Assembly: GCA_014218235.1 (NCBI GenBank)
Contig: CM024757.1
Location: 148,441,371-148,505,370, forward strand
Source of the DNA: Colocasia esculenta
Taxonomy: Eukaryota; Streptophyta; Magnoliopsida; Alismatales; Araceae
Direction of reading: 5' to 3'
DNA: 64,000 nucleotides
Both the position numbers and the translations under genes were made by a program. The first letter of the stretch is position 1. The number at the start of each line of letters is the position of its first letter. Of this stretch, positions 56,312 to 64,000 are shown piece by piece. The notes beneath the pieces were generated by a model. It was not told the DNA's origin, made no database searches, and worked only from the letters and a program-made list of their open reading frames with translations.

Positions 56312-58428
56312 TGTAACATCTCAGGCTTTTCGGCTTTCCGTTGGGTGAGGGATGACTGGCCTTGTCGTGACGGAGGTGCCCGTCACGATAGTCATCCTTG
56401 TTGCAACCGCCTTCTGCATCACATTCTTGTCGCGCCCGGTCAACGGGTCGCGATAGTGTTTCTGCTTTTTGGTCGTCTAACGCCTGTCAGCATGGCAGGC
56501 GTGGCAGACTGACCTGTCAGGTTGTCACGGCGCCTAGGATGGGTGTGTTCTGGTCGCAGTCTGGGCGGCCGTCGTGATAAGGTCTGTATCGCGACGCCCC
56601 ACCCCATCGTGTCTTGGGGGCCGAAGGCTAAAAGCCTTGGCCGGCGCCCCTTCCCCCTCTTTTGGCTTTTCTTTTATTCTTCTCCTCCCCAAGGAGGAGA
56701 AGTTCCCCCTTTCCTTCTCCGGTGCCTTGGGAGTGGTGGAGTCGCCAGCGAGCTCGTGGTGGAGCGGCGGAGCGTCGTGGAGCGAGGAGGAGGTGGCAAG
56801 CTCGTTGTGAAGGCCCCTTGGGGGTTTGGTTTCGTCTAATCGATAGGGATTCTTGTGCCCTTTCCAATCCGAGTGATTGGAAGTCTCTTTGTGTGTTTGC
56901 ATGCTTTAAATGCTTTCCCCATGGTGGTTATGTTTGTAGCGTGTGGGGGACCCCGAAATGTAGCATCCCGGCGGTCGGCCTTCCAGCTGATGTTGCGACT
57001 ACCGAGCACGTCACGACATCAGAGAAGGCGTTGGCCCGGTCCGACACAACCTTATCATGATGCGGTTGGCCGTCGCGATAAGGGTCGTGTCGTGACGCGG
57101 TTGGCCATCGCGACAATGTAGCTGTCACGGCCTGGTCGGCTGTCGCGACAAGGGTGTCGTGACTTGGTTTCCTGTCGTGATAGCGCTATTGTCGTGTCCG
57201 GCTTCCCCGTCACAACAGGGTCTTGTCGCAGTGGCCCTAACCGTCGCGATGGTATCGCAATGGCTTAGGAGGGCGCGACAAGACCTGGTATACCTCGGGT
57301 GTTTTCCGTGGCCACGGTTGGCGTGTCGGCATGTGCCCCAGGGCAGGGGATGCCCTTAGGACCTTCTGGTGGGAACGCGGCAGGTTGCCTTCCCGCATTC
57401 AGTGACCGAAGTTGACACCTTCGTGGTCGTGTCCTAGCGGCGGTGCTAGGAGGCGCGCTTCTATCTAATAATCGATTGTCTGAATGCCAATCAATTATTA
57501 GCAGAGCATTGGTTTCTGTTCTGTTTGCTGTGTTCCAGTTTCTCAGACCATGCCGTGTGTGCCGGTGTTGGCCAACGGCCCATCTGGGGGTTTTCGGAAG
57601 CAGTGCCGTGCGTGCCTATGTCTGCTGGGCTTGTCTTGGTTACAAGCCAGCTATGCTGTTTCTGTTGGTGGTTGCCATGCCAGTTCTCTTTTGCCCAGTG
57701 CCCAGAACTTGAGGGCTTGTCCATGAGACAGGTTGTTACCATTACCTGGGACCCCTAGCCCCGCGCGTCTGTGTCAGAGGGAGTTGCTCCGGGCGGCGGG
57801 TGTGCTCAAGTCACAGACTTGGAGCAGAAGGGGAAAACGGTGGGGACAGCGGCGTGAGCTATTTGTAGAGCTCTCTTAGCTGGTCTGAGTCTCTGAGGTG
57901 GTTTAGGAACTCATCCGGTGTGGACCAGCTAGTCCATCTCACTGCCTCACTCTGCGTTGGTTCCGGAGCCACGTTGGGAGGTCAGGCTTGGGGCCGCAGT
58001 TCGGCCAGACTCTACCGAGGAGGTTGTAGGCGGGAGTCAGCAGCTGACGTGCAGGAGGGGTGGACTGTGTGTCCCTCTCTTAGTTGTCTGTGGTGGTGGC
58101 TTGGTTTCTCTTGTTGTGACGGTGTTTCTCACGCAGTTTCTGAGATTGGGTTTCTCGTCGCCCTAGTTTACACGGTGGTTGTAGCCTCGCCGTGTCTAGT
58201 TCTGTCGGTTTGGTTGGTTTGGCCTCGTGGGCCGTATTTAGTGGTTTCCGCTCTACGGGTTCTCTTGGGGTGCCTGGTGTAGGCACCCAACTACTGTTTC
58301 GGTAACCCGTTCCTTGGTGCCGTCCATGGTGGCATCGGAGTGTGTAGTTCCCTGAACTCGTGGAGTGTCCGAGGTGCAGGGTGGTTCTGCTTGTGGGCCC
58401 TCAACCTGGTGAAGGTCTGAGGTGGCTG
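56312..58428 (+). mobile_element. gypsy-5: truncated gypsy LTR in the gypsy-3 integrase tail
   Basis: Starts TGTAACATCTC immediately after gypsy-3 KLNPRI. Contains LTR blocks shared with LARD-1 and gypsy-4 (CTTGAGGGCTTGTCC, GGTTGTTACCATTACCTGGGA, GAGCTCTCTTAGCTGG), and GTCGTGAC/GTCGCGAC palindromes at 56365-57260. It stops at about 58428 in the block corresponding to LARD-1 37330, without the TTACA end. No duplication can be checked. ORFs in it (for example 56662-57060) are chance frames in GC-rich sequence. Confidence 0.75.
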
Positions 58429-58880
58429 TAGTAAGCTTCGGATATGACGAAGCAGACTTCGGATATGAAGAAGTTAACTTCAAATATGACGAAGTGAACT
58501 TCGTATATCATGATTTTAGCATGATCAGTCGAACTAAGATCTTCGTGGTTATACTTGCATATGACGAAGCTAACTTCGAATATGACGAAGTGAACTTCAG
58601 ATATGACGAACTGACTTTGATCATGACGAAGTGAAATTTGTATATCATGATTTTAACATGATCAATCGAAGTAAGATCTTTGTGTTATACTTCGCATATG
58701 ATGAAGCTAACTTTAGATATGATGAAGTGAACTTCGTATATCATGATTTTAACATGATCGGTCGAAGTAAGATCTTCGTGTTTTACTTTGTATATGATGA
58801 AGTTAACTTTGGGTATGACAAAGTAAACTTCGGATATGTCGAAGTGAACTTCGAATATGACGAAATGAACTTCACATATT
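58429..58880. repeat. CTTCG/CGAAG array, probably from the gypsy-3 3' LTR
   Basis: Units CTTCGGATATGACGAAG and TATGACGAAGTGAACTTCG repeat about 15 times with inserted blocks TATATCATGATTTTAACATG and TCGAAGTAAGATCTTCGTG. It resembles the array in the gypsy-3 5' LTR (25850-26430) in word and arm arrangement but differs in spacer. I infer that a deletion joined gypsy-5 to the middle of the gypsy-3 3' LTR. Confidence 0.85.
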
Positions 58881-58986
58881 TCTTTGGCAAACAAAGTTAT
58901 ACTAAGTGTTTGAGAAGAATAATTTCTATGTCTAAATATGCTTTTGAGAGTATTTGTTATATGACTTGTCAGAGAGAGAAATATAG
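58881..58986. other. Unassigned AT-rich flank of the LINE
   Basis: About 100 bp between the array and the LINE poly(A). No match to other parts of the window that I can see. Confidence 0.4.
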
Positions 58987-59160
58987 TTTTTTTTGTGGCA
59001 AATTAAGTGCAACAAGATCAGTGACTGGTCGAGTGCATTCCACCCCAGCAGGGTGAAATGGAAACACTCCCCTAAGTGATCAACCTGCTACACAAAATTA
59101 TATAAATCTGAATAAGAAAGCTACAAAGTCTATGGCACATACCCCTGAAGGAACAACAGA
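58987..59160 (-). other. LINE-1 3' UTR and short poly(A)
   Basis: Between the ORF2 stop (about 59161) and an A8 tract. Contains CATTTCACCCTGCTGGGGTG, with inverted CACCC/GGGTG arms that could form a small hairpin, a feature some LINE 3' ends need for RT recognition. Confidence 0.5.
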
Positions 59161-59844
59161 TCATGGTGATCTAAAACTTCCAAGCCCCATATGATCCCCA
59201 ATAAGGGCAAGAAAACAAGGGCGAAGTAGCTGCCTAGAGGAGTTAAAAACCTCATTACAATGCATAAGACAAGCATAATTTGCCAAGGCATCAGCCACTT
59301 GATTAGCTTCCCTATAAAAATGAGAGACTCTATCACCATGTTGTTGAACAAAATCATGAACATCTCTCCACCATCTGTAACAGTCCCAAGAAGGAGCAGC
59401 GCCAGTATGAAGTGAATTAACCAAAGACAAAGAGTCAGAACAAATCTCAGTAATCATAAGACCCTGCTCAACTGCCAGCAGCACACCATCGCACATAGCT
59501 CGAACCTCAGCAACAATGCTAAAACCAGCACCATAAAAATGAGAGAAGGCAAGAGACACAAAGCCATGAGGATTTCTGAAAAGGCCACCACCCCTACAAG
59601 GGCCAGGGTTACCTTTGCTAGCACCATCAACATTAAGCATAAGACCTTGTAAGGGCGGGATCCATCTCACCATCTTGCACATTTTGAAAGGTATATTAAT
59701 AGAGAAGTCGAGCTCCAAAATGGCATTCATTTGTTGGGGCGTTGAATTGATTTTGAACACCATTTTGCTAATGGCACTAGCAACCAAAGCTTGGATGTTA
59801 TGGAGCATAAGATCAGTAGAAATCTTGACTTGCTCATATTTCAT
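59161..59844 (-). pseudogene. LINE-1 ORF2: RNase H domain (RVT_3 type)
   Basis: Open over 227 codons. LNVDGASKGNPGPCRGGGLF, AEVRAMCDGV, SDSLSLVNSL and REANQVADALA hold the four acidic residues of RNase H. The domain would remove RNA from the hybrid in second-strand synthesis. The frame ends at 59161 with QLLRPCFLALIG and a short tail. The domain itself looks intact, though the ORF2 it belongs to is broken upstream. Confidence 0.88.
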
Positions 59845-60003
59845 TTTGCACCTTGTTTTCCAAATTTCCTACACAATGAGCATGGAGCATTAAATGGTGA
59901 TAAAACCGTGAGGATGAGTGAGGCTGCAGGACTTAAGGATTTCCCAGATACAAAGAGAAATATTAACATGAATGCCTTGGCCAGCAACAAGGATGGGAGA
60001 ATC

Positions 60004-60708
60004 CTATTGCCAAAGTACTTTAGCTAAGTCGCTCTTAACAAAAAGATGATTCATGTCCTCAACTTGAGGACAACCGCAGCAACTACAATGTGAAGGGAGT
60101 GGGATACCACACTCAGTGATTCGATCATCCACAGGAATAGCCTTATGCAGTAATTGCCAATAGAAAATGGATGCACGCCTGCTAAAATGGCGGTGCCAGA
60201 TGCGGAGAAGAGAAGGACGCTTAACTCCATAGCTATTGATCTGATCATAAGCACTTTTAAGAGAAAACAAGCCATTAGTAGAAGGAGCCCAAACACAAAT
60301 GTCCACATGGGTAGAGAGCTACAAATCTTCCAGTTTGTCATCAATAAGGGTATGCAGATGGTGATGAGTATTAAGAAGAACCTCTTGGATAATAGGTGAG
60401 GGATCCAAACAAGGTGTAGATAAATTATGCCGAAGAGGTTTCTGCCCAACCCAAACATCGTCCAGAAAACTAATGCGGGCACCATTACCCAAGATCCATC
60501 TAGTATTTTGGTTGACAATATCATATGCAGCATAGAAAAGCTTCTTGGAAATACCATGTGGATGACTTTTGAGCTGACCACCATGAAAGAACCTATCCTT
60601 AGCATAAGTAGCCCATAGGGATGACCCATGGGAAATATTCTCGACCAACTTAATCACCATAGAAACCTGAACATGCCAAAGGCTTCTGACCCCAAGACCA
60701 CCCTCCAA
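60004..60708 (-). pseudogene. LINE-1 ORF2: RT connection and zf-RVT region
   Basis: 60708-60319 reads GGLGVRSL, WILGNGARISFLDDVWVG, and 60306-60004 reads VWAPSTNGLFSLKSAY, RRASIFYWQLLHKAIPVDDR and CSCCGCPQVEDMNHLF. These are standard landmarks of plant L1 ORF2 between RT and RNase H (zf-RVT, with paired Cys and His). A stop near 60319 (WVGR... to EDL-stop) and a frame change separate the two halves. Confidence 0.85.
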
Positions 60709-60771
60709 AATAGGCTTTTAAATGGTCGCTTAAGAAATCCAGTGCCTGCATTTTTCATTAGGAGTTCCAGC

Positions 60772-62113
60772 CTAGAAAAAGGCAGCACAAAGGCGCTCAA
60801 TATAAGAGAGAACAATTTTAGGAATAGAAGAAGTAGTAGCAAGGTAAACATGCATAGAAGAGAGAACCGAATTAATAAGAGTAATTTTGCCAGCTTTGGA
60901 CAAAAATGTAGGTTTCCAGGCACTGATATGAGCATTAATTCCATCCAACAAAGGCTTGTAATCAGCCACCAAGGTTCTACCTTGCTTGATGGGCACACCC
61001 AGATATTGCATAGAACCCTTTTGATGGTGGAAACCAGTCAAGAGGCTAACCTTGGAGGCCACATGAAGAGGGGCACATTTGGATGTTAAAAAGCTACTTT
61101 TGTCATGGTTGCCCAGAAGAGTCCTCATACATCTTCAAGAATTTTAAGATTTTTCAGATATTAGAAGCCTCACCATTAAGGAAAATCAGTGTCTCATCAG
61201 CATATAAAAGGTGAGAAATCTACTTACAACCTCTGGGTCCCGAGAATGGCAGAATGACCCAGTTATCCAGTAGCATATGAAGACCCCTACTCAAAGATTC
61301 CTCCATAATAATAAAGAGAGCCGAAGCAAGTGGATCCCCCTGACGCTAACCTCTGGAGGACTTAAAGAAACCAGCAAGAGAACCATTGAATAAGACAAAG
61401 AACCAACAATTAGAAATAAGCATGGCCACGTAGGAAGTGAATCTAGAAGAGAAGCCAAACTTGAAAAGAACAGCCAATAGGAAATCCCATTCAACCCGGT
61501 CATAGCCTTTCATCATATCAAGTTTAAATATAACATTGTGACCATGAACTTTCCTACCAAGATCAGAGACCAATTGTCTAGCCAAGAAAATGTTGTCCAT
61601 AATATTCCTGCCTTTCACAAAGGTGTCCTGCTCCATAGAGATGATGCTATGTAGAATAGTAGTAAGCCTGTTACAAATGATAAATGACACAATTTTATAA
61701 GAAAAGTTGCATAAACTGATGGGGCGATATTGACTGTAATTATTAGGATTATCCGCTTTGAGAATAAGAGCAATGATGGAAGAAGAAACACCCTTCGAAA
61801 GAGGGTACCCAACAAAGAAGCCACAAACAACATCCACTACATCTTTACCAATAATATCCCTGCAAGAAGTATAAAATTTTCCTGTGAATCCATCAGGACC
61901 CAGAGCACTATCACCTTTCATACTCCAAACAGTAAGTTTAACTTCTTCAGCAGTAGGTATAGAAGTGAGCATCCGATTATCCTCATCAGAGATAAGATGA
62001 GGGATCGTGTGTAGCAGGTTGTTATCAATAGTGTGATTTTTAGAAGTGAGTAAAGTACTAAAGAAGTGCTCAGCCTCCAACTTAAGTCTGTCTTTCACAC
62101 CAAGCTCCATCAA
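60772..62113 (-). pseudogene. LINE-1 ORF2: reverse transcriptase
   Basis: 62113-61346 carries GDSALGPDGFTGKFY, YRPISLCNFSYKIVS, QDTFVKGRNIMDN and FKLDMMKGYDRVEWDFL. The frame stops at SSRG-stop-RQGDPL (about 61346-61350). Beyond it the catalytic box reads LLYADETLIF: the second Asp of YADD is Glu (GAG, 61193-61195). The thumb region continues at 61128-60772 (YLGVPIKQGR, LSKAGKITLINSVLSS). The D-to-E change at a metal-binding residue would abolish or strongly reduce activity. Confidence 0.88.
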
Positions 62114-62454
62114 CCTTCAACCTATGAATGAAGTTCCTACTTCGTCTACCTTGGACAGCAGCATGATAAAAACAGTATTACGATCACCCTCTTCCAGTCA
62201 TTAGATTCTAGATTTTTGACACCAAAAAATTTCCTAGCAGTGAAGAATCTGTCTAAGTTTGGCATTGGTGTCATTAAGTTCAAAGCAGTTAACCTCAGTA
62301 GGAGAAGCATCAAAAGCCTGTTATTTAATAGTGATTTGTTCCTCAGCTCTCTTGATGTTGTCGTCAATATGGCGAAACACAATTTTGTTCCATTTTTTAA
62401 GGAAACTTTAGCAGCCTTAAGCCTATCCTGGAGTTTGTAGTAAGGGTTAGGACA

Positions 62455-63255
62455 TCACTTCTCCTCACCCATCCAAGCTTGTTTAACACAATCTAAGAAG
62501 GTATCATGGTTCATCCACATATTCTGAAAAACGAACCTAGATGGCTGAGAATAAGTATTATGCAGATTGATAAGAATAGGGGCATGGTCAGAAGAACCAC
62601 AAGATAAATGCTGAACACTGAGCCCAGGATAGGCTGCATGACACAAGTTGTTAACCAAAATTCTGTCTAGACGAGCCTTAATGGCATGGCAACCAACCCG
62701 GTTATTAGATCAGGTGAAAGGAGTGCCTTTGAAGCCAGCATCCAATAAACCAGAAGTAGAAATAAAGGCATTAAACTCAAGCATAGAAGTAGTGTTATGC
62801 ATAAGGCCACCCTTCTTCTCAGTGGAATGAGCAATACAGTTAAAGTCACCCCCAACCAACCAAGGAACATCCACAGAATCTGCCAAAGCAAGTAAGTCTT
62901 CAAACAAAATCCTCTTGTCATTTAGGTCACAGCTAGCATAGATAGAAGACACAATGATCAAAGGGGTATCACCTTTCATAACCATACAAGTGACATGTTG
63001 AGAGGATTTGGATAACACAACAAAAGAGAAAGGCTTATTCAGAAAAATCCAAATCTTGGAATGCTCCTGAATGTCATCAATAAAAGAGTCCATATGCAAG
63101 TAAGTACAGAGGCAGGATGCCTTACTTAAGACCATCTTCAGTTCAAAAATAGCCAGAAACTGCAATTTATAATTCTTCACCATACGCTTGAGAGTACGCT
63201 TGGAGGCCAAGTTAGCTAGGCCCTAGATATTCCAGAATAAAAGGCTGCTCATCAT
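62455..63255 (-). pseudogene. LINE-1 ORF2 start: AP-like endonuclease (EEP)
   Basis: ATG at 63255 gives MMSSLLFWNI then a TAG stop (63223-63225) where FWNIRGL is expected, and GLANLASKRTLKRMVK. LAIFELKM holds the metal-binding Glu, GGDFNCI the Asp/Asn pair, and SSDHAPILI (near 62590) the SDH motif. A frame change lies near 62700. The enzyme nicks target DNA to prime reverse transcription. The start overlaps the end of the upstream frame (MVPHDEQPF). Confidence 0.85.
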
Positions 63256-63304
63256 GAGGAACCATACCCACATTGAACCCCAGCCACATTGGCTTTAGAT
63301 CTAG

Positions 63305-64000
63305 TTAGATTCCATTGTTAAAAAGGATACTACCATTTTTAGTAACATCTAGATGAGGCATAAGGATATTCTCGACAGTTGCCCTGTGCGAGACTTGAGA
63401 TTTCGAACCTTCCTGGGTTACCATGAAAGGTAACATTGTAGCTGGCCTGCCATCAGAAGACCCAATCGCTAACAAGGCAACCGCATCATCATCCACAACT
63501 CCGGCAACCAGACTGCCATGAAGAACCTGCAAAGGCGGTGAAGCAGAAACTCCATTCTGGGCCATGCATGGCTCCTGGCCCTGAGTGTGAATAGTGCCAC
63601 GCACATGTTCGAAAATAACCTTATCGACGTTAATCGACTGTTTTTCTAAGTTGAGGTCATGCATGCAACTAGGACCTGGCTGAGAAGAATCTATAAGCTA
63701 CTTATCAGAAGTTACATCGCCATTAATATTAATTTGGGACCCTATAACTTGATCATTTCCTCCATCAACCGGTTCAACCTACTGAAGAGCAGGATTGTCC
63801 TGAGTATCATTTGTCGGTTCTAAAAGACCTTCCCGCAGATGCTCAAAGGCATTAATCATGGGTACCTCTGAAGTAACCACCATATTCTTTTTCTTTTCCT
63901 CCCACATACCGGCCTCCATTCATTAACATTAGGAACTAGAACCTTAACAGGTGCACCATGATCTTCACTAGCTTGTTTAGGAAGGATATTCTTCTGTTTC
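63305..64000 (-). pseudogene. LINE-1 upstream ORF (ORF1 C-terminal part)
   Basis: 63664-63305 is open (MHDLNLEKQSINVDK, then a low-complexity Ala/Val/Ser stretch, to ILFNNGI). Further 5', 64000-63850 reads KNILPKQASEDHGAPVKVL and EWRPVCGRKRKR, as found before the endonuclease in plant LINEs. No zinc knuckle is visible in the window. Stops at about 63305 and 63700. Confidence 0.55.

Larger units (their letters stand above)
25084..58880 (+). mobile_element. gypsy-3: Ty3/gypsy element split by LARD-1, gypsy-4 and gypsy-5
   Basis: The pieces are: 5' LTR 25084-27738 plus 38154-38774; leader 38775-38862 plus 52248-52302; gag-pol 52303-56311; and probably part of its 3' LTR U3 (58430-58880). LARD-1 and gypsy-4 are removed cleanly at their target-site duplications (gtgaa and catat). 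The span given covers the nested insertions too. RT and integrase are of gypsy type, but gag, protease (DTGAS) and LTR (TGTAGCAACC start) differ clearly from gypsy-1, -2 and -4. Confidence 0.75.
58987..64000 (-). mobile_element. LINE-1: L1-type non-LTR retrotransposon, minus strand
   Basis: The minus-strand 3' end is an A8 tract (T8 at 58987-58994), after a 3' UTR of about 160 bp. Going 5' along the minus strand: RNase H, zf-RVT, RT, AP-like endonuclease, then an upstream ORF reaching the window edge. Domain order with RNase H at the C-terminus is that of plant L1 elements. The endonuclease has an in-frame stop, the RT box is changed, and several frameshifts separate the blocks. Confidence 0.9.

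Noticed and set aside
56662..57060. GC-rich ORFs in gypsy-5
   Set aside because: Three overlapping frames on both strands are open; the sequence aligns with noncoding LTR.

Overview
This 64 kb window is plant nuclear DNA made almost entirely of nested, mostly dead transposable elements. I see no ordinary host gene, rRNA or tRNA gene. The families point to a large, repeat-rich flowering-plant genome: Ty3/gypsy chromoviruses of the Tekay/Del type (chromodomain-like integrase tail, LTRs starting TGTAACATCC, initiator-Met tRNA primer site), SIRE/Maximus-like Ty1/copia elements, a CACTA (En/Spm) transposon relic, and an L1-type LINE with a plant RNase H domain. The species cannot be fixed from the sequence.

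Layout, left to right. 1-4324: 5' half of a minus-strand copia element (copia-1), inserted into the gag of gypsy-1. 4325-13071: gypsy-1, broken by a minus-strand probable solo LTR (solo-1, 8239-11429) and ending in its own 3' LTR. 13072-13900: copia remnant (LTR end, primer site, gag). About 13930-15070: C-terminal exons of a CACTA TNP2-like transposase, interrupted by a minus-strand copia LTR (copia-3, about 15074-16980). 16983-18183: poorly identified sequence. 18184-25083: gypsy-2 (5' LTR and degenerate gag-pol). From 25084: gypsy-3, inserted in gypsy-2. Its 5' LTR is split by LARD-1 (27739-38148, TSD gtgaa), an element with two LTRs but no recognisable gag-pol. LARD-1 itself hosts a copia solo LTR (solo-2, 32739-33991, TSD tgctg). 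gypsy-4 (38863-52242, TSD catat), the most intact element, sits between the gypsy-3 LTR and gag; its 3' LTR is split by a 3.3 kb solo LTR (solo-3, 47300-50575, TSD ccatg). The gypsy-3 gag-pol runs 52303-56311 and is cut by a truncated LTR (gypsy-5, 56312-58428), which abuts a tandem array like one in the gypsy-3 5' LTR. 58987-64000: minus-strand L1 LINE (RNase H, zf-RVT, RT, endonuclease, then upstream ORF).

The four perfect target-site duplications give a relative order: gypsy-2, then gypsy-3, then LARD-1 and gypsy-4, then solo-2 and solo-3 inside those. No element looks able to move by itself: all coding regions carry stops, frameshifts, deletions or lost catalytic residues.

The most unusual signal is in the LTRs. 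Several unrelated families each carry an array of a short palindromic word with a TCG/CGA core: TGTCGACA in copia-1, ATCGAT in copia-3 and gypsy-3, CGAAG/CTTCG hairpins in gypsy-3, and a 19 bp palindrome GTCGCSTTC-N-GAASGCGAC in gypsy-2, gypsy-4, LARD-1 and solo-1. Where a TATA box is visible, the array lies upstream of it, in U3. One copia-1 array module, with its exact 22 bp spacing, also lies inside that element's gag coding sequence.
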